From Hybos culiciformis (Eukaryota > Arthropoda > Insecta > Diptera > Hybotidae): DNA of 64,000 nucleotides. Positions 50,730 to 64,000 of the stretch are shown one piece after another; position 1 is the first letter of the stretch, and every line of letters starts with the position of its first letter. The notes beneath the pieces were generated by a model, which searched no databases, was not told the origin of the DNA, and saw only the letters and a program-made list of their open reading frames with translations. Both the position numbers and the translations under genes were made by a program. The DNA is taken from positions 135,319,308-135,383,307 of the forward strand of contig OZ023273.1 of NCBI GenBank assembly GCA_964007475.1, given 5' to 3'.

Positions 50730-53700
50730 GTGCATGATTCATTTTTGTATGTTTTTCATTGAATTCGACGTTATCCTTTTCAGTAATACATGTCTTTTTC
50801 TGTTCAACAAATTGAATTATCTCAATTGTCTTCAGTATAGGTATAAATAAATAATTTTCTTTTCCAATAAAATTCAACAATAACAAAAGGATCTAATTAC
50901 AAAAAAAAAAACAAATTTCAGTTTTTTAACTTTAAAGAAAAAAATAGATAAAGAAATAACAATAATATAAAAATATATTTTTGGGTGTGTCTCCTAGGTA
51001 TCCATTTTCATGCTTTGCGGAATTTAAAAATACTTTTTCCAAAAAAAGAAAAAAAATTAAAAAAAAATAACAGTAAGGACCAGAAGCGGAAACAAATATA
51101 TTCGTCCTTTTTTGCATATAACTTTCTTATGTTGGAGGAAAATTTAGCATTCCTCATTTTAGAATTCAAATTGTTTCTCTAAGAGTAAAATATTTTTAAT
51201 ATGAAAGAACAGAATGAAAAAATACGATTTCACAGCAAATAAATAAGTAAAATTATTCAATATCCTTTAAGAAAATGCGCTTTTTTTTTTTGTTAGAAAA
51301 CGTGATTTGAACCTCAAACACGAATACATTATGATTAGAAGTCTTATTTTTTTTAAGAAGAAAAAAAAAAAATAATATATTTCACTGTAACAAATATTAT
51401 ATTTGGTATTCACTTTATTATACTATTATTACATTATGTATAGAAAATTCTCAGATAAAAATAATCAGCAAGTAAAATACTTAATTTTAAGACAAGAAGA
51501 AAAAAAATTTCAGTTTTGTTTTTAAACTATTTACGAGTCTCTTCATAAAATCTTATTCAGCTAAATTTTTCATAAAATCGAAAATAAATCTCAGAGCGCA
51601 ACAATCAGGGGTTGAAGACATTTTAAAACTTCTAACAAAAAATAGGAGACTAATGTAATGTATTACCTTCACTTACGGCTTTAATTAATTTTGATACTAG
51701 GTATAAAATTAAATTTCAACAAAACATTTATTCAAAAGTACAATTTATTACGAGTATAGATTTAAATTATATGTATTCATAATTCAGTGTAAAAATTTAG
51801 ATTTACGGAAATAAAGTAAATAAAATTTTTTGATTTCTTTGGAGTGTTATGTATATTTTTTTTTTGCTTGCTTTCCAAAAACACAAATATTTCTCGTTTT
51901 TATGATGTATGGGAACTACATGTCAAAGAAAATAACGTGTGGAATATAATATTTAAAATAAATGTCGGAATTTTTTTTTTATATATATGTATATACTAAT
52001 AAATCTTTGAAATTTTTCTTATATATTATATCCTTGAAAATTGCCATAGTTTGCACTTGGAAAAAATAAAAATTAAGTCCAAATATTCAAGTAAATTCCC
52101 AACACATAAAAATTTATTTATTACACTAGCATTTTTATAAGTTTGAAGAATGCGATAAAATAATCAAACATTGAAAATTACGCCATACAGGTTTTATTGT
52201 GCATAATATCGTCTGCTGAGAAATGAAACAATGTATAATGAAAAGTATAGTTTCGAGTAATTTGAGTTTAAAGATTTGAAAATTAAAAAAACGTATGCAA
52301 AAATATCAAGTAACGTAAAATTTTCATCTAAAAAACACATTTTAATCAACATTAAGAATATTGCAAAATAGTTGTAATTATAAAATCGAGTACGAGGAAT
52401 CGAATGGTGCTATTATAATGACGTATAAATACGTTGTTTCATTTCTGAGCGGACGATATATAACTATCTTTTAGTATTTAGTTCAATCTTGCAACAATTT
52501 GAACAAATTCTTTTTGCTACGCAATGCAAGAAAAGATACTCATTATATATATATAGTTTTAATGCGAGTTTCGAAGTTGTTATATTAATCAGAGATGAAG
52601 AAAATAATGCTCTAAAATTCGAATGGTATTACGTAACTATTAATTTTATATTTTAAATAAAGTTTTTTGAAGTGAATACTGGTATTTGTTACATCTTTCA
52701 ATTTAAGGATAATAAATTCATATAAGAATACAAAAAAAAAACAAGTTCATTTATAAGAGGAAAGACCAACTGTCAGACCTTAATGTTAGATTTGCAGTTT
52801 TTTTTTCCTATATATTAATTCGATGAAGAAAGCTAATTTTTTGCATGATTTCGTGATATTTTTTTTTTCATGTTGTACAAAAATCATGAACTATGAACCA
52901 CTTCCGGCTGAAAATGACAAGGGTAAATATTTTCATTGTCAAAACGAGCAACATAAAAGAAATCTTATGAAAATAAAAAATTTCAAGGATAACATTTTTT
53001 CTTGGTTTTTTTTATTTTCATTTCGTTTTTTCGCATAGAAATAAGTATGTCTGTTATTCTACAAAAAACATGAGAACTAATTTGTCTTGATTTTTCACAA
53101 AAAAAAAATAGGTCTTCTTAAGTATAATTTTGTGGTGCTGATTTTTTTTTTGTATTTTGTCTAGAAGAATGTGAAAATTATGAAGGAGGTGCAGCAAATA
53201 AAACTGTACAAAATTGACTTCTATGTACATAGAAGTGAGACTTTTAAACTAACATGTAAGTGTAATATGTTGTCATGTCGTAATATGAATAATGTTAAAA
53301 ATTTATCTCTTGATCAGATAGTCAGAAAGAGAATAATTTTGAAATTTTTACTGCACCGCCAAGACAATTAATTTGTCAAATGGAAAATATTTTGATGGAA
53401 GCTTCAGTTGGTCACGACGACAACATCTACACAACTGTATACAATTATTATCATTTTGAAAATTTGAATATATTTTTTTAAAATATTGAAAAACTTTTTT
53501 AAATTTTCTTTTTTTAATGTTTTTATTTTCCTTTACTAATAAAATTTAGAAATTTTTTTTTCCGCTATCATTATCCTAAATGAATTTTATTTGATTAACC
53601 TAATTAGTTTTAAAAAGAAATGTAAGAAAAAAAGAAAATTGTACCTACTTCTTTTTTTTTACATTTTCTGAATCACTAAATTATATTTCAGTAGACTCCC

Positions 53701-56700
53701 CTAGGGAAGGAAAAAATAAAACCGTGATAAAATTAAAAAAAAAAAAGAAATGCTTTAAATTTTATCACATTATGTCCTTGAGCTGAAAAAGTAATTTAGT
53801 ATTAAAAAATAATCTCAGGAAATCAGCAAAAATGAGTAAAATTAAATTAAAAAAATAATTTCATTTTAATTAATGTTAAAAAAAAATATTATGATTAAAT
53901 AAAATTCAATTTTAATTTTTAATTTTAAAATAAATATGTTATGGATTGAAAATTTTATAATATACATAACGTTTTCTCTATTTTAAGGATTATCTGATTA
54001 ACATACAAACATCTCGATTGTTTTGTCAAAAAATATAGAACACTACCTCGTAGGCGTGTTCATCATTACGATTTAAGATTCTTTACTTCTAAGATATCTT
54101 CATCACATATTTTTAGGTCACTTCCATTACCATTTAGTCATATACCACATTCATTGAAATTCACACCAAAGTTTGAATCCTCGGTAACAATCGGAATTTA
54201 ACAATTAAAGTTCTTTCTTCTAATACACATCTTTCTACCTAACACAATAACTCTCATATAGGAATTCATTGAAACATTTGAAAAAATCGAAAATTATATT
54301 TAGATTGAGAGCTTGTTACATCCAAACCCAAAATGATATAATCTCATCTTTTAGGTTTCCATAATTTTTTAAAGAAGTTACAAGCACTTTAGTGGAGGGT
54401 CAACGAACGGTTATTTAATGCAAAGTTATATAGTTAGTTTTTCATTTTTGATGAAAAAGGAGCTAAAATGAGAACATAATGTGTCAATATCTGCAATATT
54501 GTATTGTAATTTTCGACAAAAATTTATTTATAAGTCAAGGGCAGAGAATGTTTTCGAGAAAATTTTTTTTTTTTTTCAAATCAATGAGTAAAGTAGTTTT
54601 TTTTACCTTCTTGTTGCTGATGACATTTTTGATTTAAATATTACTTATTCAAATTTAATTTTTAATTTGTATGAAGAAAAACTAAATTTTTTTAACTTTC
54701 TAGATTTTTTAATTTAATTATAAAATTTTTATTAGTTTTCATTTTTATTAAATTTTAATTAATTAAATTTTAATAAATTTTAAATTTTTTATAAATTCAA
54801 TTTGTTTAACTATATTCGTTTTTAAAGACGTCATTTTATTTTCTTTTCATATTTTTTGTTTAAATTTATGTGTTTTCACTTTATTTTAGTTACAATTATT
54901 TTATTTACTAATTTTATACTAGTTAATAAAATTATTCTATTTAATAAATATATTTATTTATCTTAAATTTTCTCACGAATTTTTTTTTTTTTTGTTACAA
55001 AATTAATAATACATTTTTTTGTATATAACTACTTTAGATTTATAATGTTATTAATATAATATTATTAATAAAGTATTTGTATATTTCTTTCATTAGGTTA
55101 TATATACCTAATTTTTTTTTTTTTTTTTTTTTCAATAATAAAGTTTATTTTATTAAATTTTTAATTTAAATTTTATTCAGACTTTAATTTAGTTTAGATT
55201 TTTAGAATACTATCTTGTTTTTGAAATTAAATAATATACATTTTTTTTTTTGAAAGAATATAGTGCTGTCAAATTATTTTTATTAATAAACTATGTTTTA
55301 AAATACAGAAAATAGAAATGTAATATTAACTAAGTAATTTATAATTTTTTTCTTCAGTTTTTTTATGTATATTATAATATATATACATATTATGATTTTT
55401 TAAACTTCCATTTTATAAAAATCTGCTATTTACATAGTTTCTAATCTATAGTTCAATGTAAAATATTTCTTAGCATTATGTATTTTCAATTTTTTTTTTT
55501 GTAAACAAAACAATTTATTTTTATATTTATATATATTTTTTTTTTTTCGGGTTTCCAAATTTTTCATCTTAATTTTATTTTAAACAGAAGTGACGTTTTT
55601 CATCGTTAATTTTAAGCCCTTTACGGTTCAATGCGTATAAAAGAAAAAAAAAATTAGTGGGTGGATTTTTTAAATAATTTTTTATAAAATATTCAAGTGT
55701 ACATTGTATATACAATTTACATGTACTTCACTGATGTATTAAGTTTTTCTAATGGTTAAAGTTAAATAATAAAAAAAAAAGACTCGTATTAAAGAAGGTA
55801 GGGAACAATAGTTTCTCTCTCAACTCAAAGAAATATTTTCTCTTTGATTAAGTGAAAAATAATATTTGCTTTAATATTAAGTTAAATACATATATTTCAA
55901 TTTCTATCCTTACATTACTGTTGGCTCGGGACCAACATGTATATTAAAATAAGGTCAATGATTTTTATTATATACATATATATATTTTTATCCCAGTGTG
56001 ACTATTTTAAAAAATATATTGAAAATTTGTATCTTACTCAAACATGTAAGTTATTCTCGATAGAGTCAACCATGTTAGAGTAATTCTAACCATTTAATTA
56101 AAAAATTACCACAAAGGGATTTTGGTTTCATTTTTGTATTATCTATATTTTTAAAAAAAATCTGACTTGTACATTTTTATCTCTAGATTAATTAATTTTG
56201 TTTTAATTTTTCACAATAACGAAACTGAAGATTGTATATACTTAATTATTATTTTATTATTTGTATATAGTTTACTGCTTCAACACAAAAATAAAAATTG
56301 TAAACCAATTCCACTGAACATTATTGCTATTTTTTATTTTAATTTTTACTTTCTCCTCTGCCTGAAATCGGTTGAATTTGTTGTTGAGAGAAATAAATAA
56401 AAAAGGGTACCCTTTCTTTCTTGAAACGACAAAAAAAATAAAAATAACACCCAACCAAACTATTTATTATCGCGATAAGAAGTCAGATGGTACAATGGTT
56501 GAGTGATTGATAGATGGCCAGTGATTATTTTAAAATAAAATTAAAATAAAATATGGTTTGAAAAAAAAAATAAAAATAAAAAACACAAATAAAAAATAAC
56601 TTGTCTAGGAGTGAGTGAAACAATTATTTAACATAATATTTCAATAAAAAAAAAAAACAATTTTTGATCTAATTTTAACACAATTGATAAGCGTTGAATT

Positions 56701-59655
56701 GTCAATGGAATGCAAATTGTGGCAAATGAAAAATTACAATAAATATACTTTAAGATAAGGGATAAAAATATGTTAAAAACATATGTAAAAAAAAACTTTA
56801 ATAATAATGCAATTGCGTGATATATTGTGACCGAGTACGTTGACTTGTTTTTTCAACTCAAAATAGAGAAGATAACAAAAAAATATTAAACATTAAAATA
56901 ATAACATATTACTATTCATTATTCTATGTAAATTTATTTGAAGTTGACTCAAATGGTACTTTTTAAAAAGTGAATGTTCGTCAAGGATAGGACCAGCCAT
57001 CAAAGAGGACGGTCCTCTTAAATTAAAATACGTGATCACCTATGAAAAGCACATTGTATAACGATAAAACTAATTCATATAATATAATAGAAAATTATAT
57101 TATTCAAATTTATTTAAGCATATTGCGATAAGAGAAATTTAAGCATCTACGCCAACCAAAATTAAACCAATTTTCAAATTAAAAGGAAAAAAAAGTAGTA
57201 AAAATTTCATCAAATTCTGAATAAGTATATTTTTATAGTTTCACCATGCCACATAAAGCCTAACAATTTGGAAAATTGTTTTCAAGATTTCTTTTTATAA
57301 TTGGAAACGCAAAGAAATTATTGAAAATTCTAATTTCATTATTTTTCTTATTATTTTACCTCAAAGTGAAAATATTAATTTCCAATAACTTTTCTATAAA
57401 ATTTTACGATTATTTTATTTTTCTTATATTCGTGAAATTGCTGTGCGCTTTTCATTACTTTTTTTTTTTTATTATTGTATTATATATTTGAGATTATGTT
57501 ATACCTATATATATATATTTTTTTTTTATTACTTTTCCATAAATTAAATGAAGAAATATAAGAATTTTTTTTTTCTTCTTGTTTTAATGAGAAATAGAAA
57601 AAAGTGAAAATGTTATGTCAGAATTTTTACGTAATGTTTAATAAAAATTCTACAAAACAAGGGACCATTGGTATTAGGATTAGCTGGATTAAAGAAGATT
57701 TTACAAAATCAAATACAAATATAAATTTATTTTCATTTAGCATCATAATATTTTTCTTTTAATTCTATTATTATTATTATAATTTATATATTTTATATAT
57801 TTTATAACTTAAAATATGACTTAATTTTTATACATTTCTACATTTAATAAATTTTTATATTTATGATTTATTACACACAATTCAATCATTAATTAATTAA
57901 AAATTGAAAGAAGCTGATGGCAATGAAAGAATAAACAAAAATATGTAGTGACATATTTTAAGCTTGCTGGCGGCGGCGGTGGCGGAAAATAAATATAATA
58001 CTATCAGATTAACTTGATGTGCTGCCTGATTTTGTAAAGCTTAATTCTTACAAAATTTTATAATGTTACAATAAAATAATATATATAAAAAAAAAAAAAT
58101 TTAGATTGGTTTTTCATTTTCTTGAATTATAAAATCAAAATAAAAATAATTTTTCATTTAAAAACAAGAGAGGTAATCTTATTTTCTAGAGTATTTTATT
58201 GTGAGGGTCCCGGGATTTTTTATTTTTTTTTTCTTAAATTACTACAATTTTTCTTCTTTTTTTTATTCAATTCCATTAAGAAATTTATAAAGATTATTGA
58301 GTGATCAACTCAAAGATATGGAAGTTTTTTGGGATAAAAAAAAGGGACGTTTTTGTTATTTTAAAATAAATGCCAAAAAAATAAAAATAAAATGTTTTGT
58401 AATAAAGTTTATTTCGATTTTTTTTTTTTTTCAGATTGAAAATTGAAGAAATAAAAATATTAAGAAATTGTTTTTATGTATAACTCGTATGTTTTTAGTG
58501 TCTAAAGTATTTAAACATTTTATAAGAGATTTCAAGAATATTTGAATGATCTTGTTTGTACATTTTTACGAATAGAAAGCCAATGGCAGTTTTTACACAT
58601 TGAAAATCAACTTTTTCAGGTACAAATTTGTTCAAAGAAGTCTAGTAGTCTGGTTCAGCTTTAAGAGTTTTGTTTGTTTTATTTAATTTCATTTTAATGG
58701 TTTATTAAGACCGACCTCAGACAACCGGCTGTTAAAGAAAGAAATACGATAAGCACAGTACGTTTTGATTTTACACCCAACTTTAGAAAATGGATCTCGT
58801 ATTATATTTACATTTCGGAATTCGAAATTTACTCATCGAAATATTATTTGGATTGAAATAAAATTGGTAGATAGCCACTCAAAACTATAGCTGAACTTTG
58901 ACCAGCATTGATACTAATGATTATTAAAAAAAATACATATACAGTTAAATTACAAGGGATAAACAGCCTGACTTTTTCTATAAAGGTAGTTAAATTTATT
59001 TACGAGCCATTGAGGACCTAGATCAAATGAATAGAGCCAGAAAATTATTAAATGTACACTGCATTCATTTACAGTACACTTACATATAGTTCTTATTAAA
59101 TTTTTGTGAAATTTTTTGCAAATATTTATACAAGTAAAGCTTTGTGTACCTAATAGTTTTTTTTTAATAAATTTTCTTGAAATACCTATAATAAAAAAAA
59201 AAAAAACTAAAGAAATGTCGACTGGGGAGTATATAATGAAAAACTTTTCTTGTCGATAATGCCATGTAAACAAGGTATTATAATATACCTGAACTGAGAG
59301 GTTATTAAACAAAAGAATAGAAATAAAAGACATAAAATAAATGTTTACTTAAAGCAAAAGCCTACATTAATAATGCTAATAGAGATTCAAGAAAAAAAAA
59401 TAAAAAAAGGTAATCCCAGTGACCTAATTTATGATTTTTGTTATTTCCTTCTAGGCTAAAAAAATTTTCTTGAAGATAAACAGAATTCAGTATATGTATA
59501 GGTATATAGCAAAAAAAAATTATAAGGGTAATATTTTGAGGACACTTGTGATTTTATTTTCCTTTAAATTGAGCTTATACATTTTTTTTTTTTACTTTAA
59601 TAAATATAAAAATAAAAGAAATTGATAGTATCTTAAGAGATTTGAATTTGTTTCG

Positions 59656-59674
59656 ATTATTATTATTATTATTA
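59656..59674. repeat. (ATT)n microsatellite
   Basis: Six consecutive ATT units. Confidence 0.85.
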
Positions 59675-62600
59675 GGGGAAGAATATAACGTGCATAAAAC
59701 TTTCAAGAGGGTTTTAATAATAAAAAAAAAAGGACAGTTCAGTTATATTGTGGGAAATAATGGAATTTTAAATCTTTTCCGATACTAAAAATTATTTTTC
59801 CTTTTTATTTCCATAATTATGCAATAAAACGATTTCCTAAAAGAGTTAAAACTTATTCCAATTTATAAGTTAGAAATTTTCTTGGTCAACATACTTAAAT
59901 GTAAAATAAATTAAGAATTAAAATTAACTAGTTACAATAAAATATGTGAAATTATCAAAATATTATGAGCTAACAATTGAAATTCGTAAATAAGTTTTCA
60001 CTCAATGTTTTCCAATTGATAATAATATGTATACAGTTGAGGCCCTTTTTCACTATGTAAGTAAAGTAGTTGTCTATAATATATAATTATGATTATATTA
60101 GGCCCGGTTGTTCATCTTGAAATGTTTGAAATTAATTTATAAACTTCAACTATTTTTGATAGTTTTCCAAAATCATAATTCTATTTGCAAGTACTTTCTT
60201 TCGTCTTGAAAAAATTAATTCATTGTAAATAAAAGAAATTAAAAATTAAACTTTCTGTTTTTTGTTTCTTTTCCCTTGTGAAATATTTGTTTAGGGAAAG
60301 GGACTTTTTAATTTAGTTAATTTTATTATGCATATTATATATTATGTAGGTATATAAGTTATTAGCGTATCATATTAAATAATAGATTCAACAAGATGAG
60401 ATAATATGTAATTTTTTTTTATTTATATGCATGAATAAGCATAAGAAATACAAAAAAAAAATAACCTTGTTTTCAGATAATTTTAAATTAAAGAAATTAC
60501 TCTAAACATATTTAATGTTTTTTATTTTTATCTTTTTATATGCAAACAATAACTGTCAGAGCAAAACTTTTTAAATTTTTATTTATATTCTATTCAAATT
60601 ATCAAAAGTTTTGACCCCTAGCACAATGTTGTTTTGAGATAATTTTTTAATCTATGTGAAAATTACCTTCTAAGCATAATTTCTGATTTATAATTTTTCT
60701 TTTTGAGTTTATCAGAATGTCAAAAGAAAACTTTTAATATTATGATGCAATTTTTTTTTTCTTCATTTTGTTCAAAATTATTAAAAGTTTTAACCCCAAA
60801 AATAATCTTATTTTGATATAATTTTAAGTTAAGTACATATAATTACATCATAAAAAATATTTTATTTAGTGCGCTTCATTATTTCTATAATTCTACATAT
60901 ACATATATATAATATTTTTAAGTTTATCAATGTCAAAACAAATTTTAGTATGTATATTTATTAGATGCACGTCGTGCTTGTTTATTTATTTATTTTTTTG
61001 AAATTATCTAAAGTTTAAACCCCTAAAAATAAGAAAGTAAGAAAAATCTTATAATTGTTATTTATAACTTTTATAAAAACAATTAATATTTTTTTATAGA
61101 AATAACTTTTTCTCTTAATGGATTTACTCTAATGCACAAAGTTTTCCAATGCGAGAAATAAACAATGCAGCAAGAAATTATTTAACTGAATTAAAAGAAT
61201 ATGACTGAAATTATGATTTATAGGTATACAAGTGCATAAAAAAATTAAAATTGGGAAAGTTTCTTAAATTTATTATTTTTTTCTTTTTTTTTTAATTTCA
61301 TTATAAATATCTTGCAATGTTCTTGATGGTAATATTTTCTTTTTAACATAGTATTTTCTACACATACTTGTAGTGAACGATTACCACACAACTTGGCAAA
61401 GGTGTGCAAATGTGCATACATGAAATTATCGCTAATAATATTAGAATAGGCACGTTTTTGTTATTATATGCTTTTAAGAAGCTGAGATGACAACGATAGA
61501 GAGGAAAGTTAAACTTGCAGCTAAAGTTTATGTTAGATATTGTAAATGATTAAAATTGGGAAGACCAAATTTGGTCACCATACTGAAGTCTAATATGTAC
61601 TTATTGAATTTAAAATATTTAAAAAAATATAATATATATTTTTAAAAAACTATTCTTATTTGTACATATGCTACAACAATGTTTTCGAATCTTTATTTTT
61701 ATCAAGATTTACTTACGGAAAAATTTTATGGAAATTATTATTTTTACATGTCTACACTGCACATGTACTATGAATGTTTATACACTTAAGCCCTATACAA
61801 ATGGGTAATAAAATTGCATATATTCGCGGATCACGTAATTAAAGTAATAAAATTTCATTAATGTAAAAATGTTGAAATAAAAAAAAAATTTATTAAAACA
61901 TATTACTATAATAAATGAATTTTTTATAGTTTTTATTTTTTTTAATTCTACTACAGATATTCGCACATTAAAGGATTTTTAAAACATTTCAGTGATTACG
62001 TTGTAAACGTAGTTTTAAACGCAATTGTTAGACAGTGATGAAAACTTATATAGTTGTGTTCTGATTCTGAAAATCAATAAAATTTCATAAATATATATAT
62101 AGTGAAGTAAGTATGATGTCGGGACAAGTAAAGTGAACAATTGCATCATTAAAAAATTACAAGCGTTAACGAAGTGGTTTAAACAAGATAAGTTACTGAA
62201 TTTCCTTTTGAATTAGCGATTTATAAAATAATGCTAAATGAAAACATAAATAATTTTGATTTCAATTTTAGACTTTGAATTTATTTGAATAAACACATAT
62301 ACGTGAAAAAATAATCATTAAAGTAAAGTTTAATTACGTGCTATTTTTATATTAAAAAATTAAAACAAAATTTATACATGACCCTAAAAAAAAATAAAGT
62401 CGATGATAGCGAAAATTATATGTGTAATTACGTTAGTTTTTTCATTTTAATTTTAATATTTTGCATAAAGATAATATTAAAAAAAAAAAAACAATAATAA
62501 TAATCATTTGGCGAGAATTATTATCAAGCCTTGGCGCGAAAATTGTTATTTAATTTTTTTTTTTGTATTTTATTCGAACATGCTATTAAATACGGATTAT

Positions 62601-63141
62601 ATTCATTTTTTAATTAATATAATTTAATTTTGATTAAAAAATGTAATTGAAATTTTTTTTTTGTTAATTATTAATGTTAACAAAATGATAATAATGTGTC
62701 CACGTAATTTTAATTAAGTTCAGTTTTAGGATTAAAAAAATAAATAAATCTAGGGATTTTATTTTACAGGTACTTAATACGAAATGTAAGTAAGTTTATT
62801 TTATCGAATATTTTTGCATATCGTTTATTCTGGTTGATTAATGAACGGCCAAAATTTCAAATTAGTATATTTTAAATATTATCTGGGTAGAGAAGATTTG
62901 AAAAGCTTATAATATTTACTTTTTTTTAACATAAAAAGTGAACTAAATAATACTATATATCAATGAAATATATAAATAATTTTGTATATATTATCTTCAA
63001 TTAATAAAATGTTGGTATTATTAATTGAATGCTAATTGAAGATAAATATATATCAATTTTTATTCTTATAAAATATTTGTACATCCCAGATGAAATTAGT
63101 TTTCAATCATTTTCAATTAAAACCACCTGATATCAATTTTC

Positions 63142-63160
63142 TTTATTATTATTATTATTT
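63142..63160. repeat. (ATT)n microsatellite
   Basis: About six ATT units in a row. Confidence 0.85.
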
Positions 63161-64000
63161 ATATGAAATTTTTATGAAAATATTAACACAACATTAAAGG
63201 TTAAATTCATAATGCGCTTATTATTATCAATTAAATTATGACAAGTTTTCACCCTCAAAAAAATATATATGTAGTATATATAAACAAATCCTTATTCACA
63301 TAATACAATTTCAACCCCTTCTATATTGCGGCAAGGCAACGGAACGTAGAAAAATAAAAAAAAACTTAAAAATTATTAATTCAACCATGAAAATAACTCC
63401 ATTATTACACTATCTACTTCTTGATCTTCTTATACATATTTGATATTATTATTTTTCAGTTTGAAAATTTTACACCCCTCTCTTCTATCCGCAAAAAAAA
63501 AAACGAAATATTTTTATTTTTTTTATTCTTATTCCTTTTTTTGGTATGAAATTTCATTCCATTACATCCAGCATAATATATCCTCTTATATATGTGTATA
63601 TATTTATATATATACGAATGTCCTTATTGCAACAATATTTTATTAAAAATTTAAAAGTATAACATGAAGTATAAAAAAGGAAATAATAATCCATCATTTT
63701 TTTTTGTACTGTAACGTACATGCCATTCTTCAGTTTTGAATTGTTTTATCAGACAATAAGGATTTAAAAATTATTATTATTAAATGTTCAAGGTCCTGAT
63801 ACATAATTTTTAGTAGTGTAGCGAATTGTTGCTGTGGCCTGGAATTTATTTAAAAAGAAAAAGAAAATTTCTAAATTTAACTTATGGTTTGTAAAAAAGT
63901 TTTAAATCAAACTAGAAATTGTTCACTGAAAACTCTGAGACCCTGAAACTACGAAAAATTAATGCTTACACATTTATTTTACTTAACTCATTGATATTTC

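Larger units (their letters stand above)
50730..64000. other. AT-rich stretch, probably intronic, no supported exons
   Basis: No coding exon or transposon with definable ends was recognised. Isolated points of interest are a GAGGACGGTCCTC palindrome (57005-57017), a GGC-rich block (57970-57985) and an E2F-like word (62530-62541). Microsatellites (ATT)n occur at 59656-59674 and 63142-63160. Confidence 0.45.

Noticed and set aside
52823..53371. Two adjacent open frames on the plus strand
   Set aside because: Frames are broken by stops, show no splice-consistent join and have no family similarity.
58950..59333. 127-codon open frame on the minus strand
   Set aside because: Composition is that of translated A/T-rich DNA (Phe, Ile, Lys, Tyr), with no domain, no splice context and no neighbour support.
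1..64000. CRISPR array, operon, phage or bacterial system
   Set aside because: No regularly spaced identical repeats, no compact gene clusters and no ribosome-binding-site structure; the only gene has introns and is of animal type.

Overview
The window is AT-rich eukaryotic DNA (by eye about four fifths A+T, full of A/T homopolymers and short microsatellites). It carries one recognisable protein-coding gene, split by introns, plus a set of degenerate transposons. The gene is an insect-type KIF26/VAB-8 kinesin, so the source is an insect. Diptera is plausible because the exon sequences resemble the Drosophila gene CG14535 as I remember it, but the order is not proven here.

Layout. 1-30.3 kb is gene-free. 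It holds a compound inverted-repeat element (about 773-1625), a long-TIR element containing a tRNA-like Pol III promoter (13438-14220), a three-level transposon nest (17599-19245 with 18320-18970 inside it, in an older repeat), a 565-bp TIR element (21907-22471) and a hAT-type element with a perfect 8-bp target duplication (28328-29013).

30.3-41.4 kb, minus strand, holds eleven coding exons of the kinesin-like gene, running from 41388 down to the stop codon at 30322. Every intron is GT-AG and all exon phases agree, giving 1195 codons of open frame plus a stop. The 5' end, including the start codon, is not in the recognised exons. It lies either beyond the right edge or in small exons I could not identify.

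41.4-64 kb is most simply the large upstream intron of the same gene. It contains a tandem pair of TIR elements (47371-48192) and the 3' tail of a non-LTR retrotransposon (50471-50729). The rest is AT-rich sequence without supported exons.

The kinesin is predicted to be catalytically atypical. Its P-loop reads GYPNSGQS, with Gln where active kinesins have the Walker A Lys, and the switch I SSRSH motif is missing. This fits the KIF26/VAB-8 family, which acts in signalling and cell or axon guidance rather than as a classical motor. No prokaryotic-type system, CRISPR array, rRNA or intact tRNA gene was seen.
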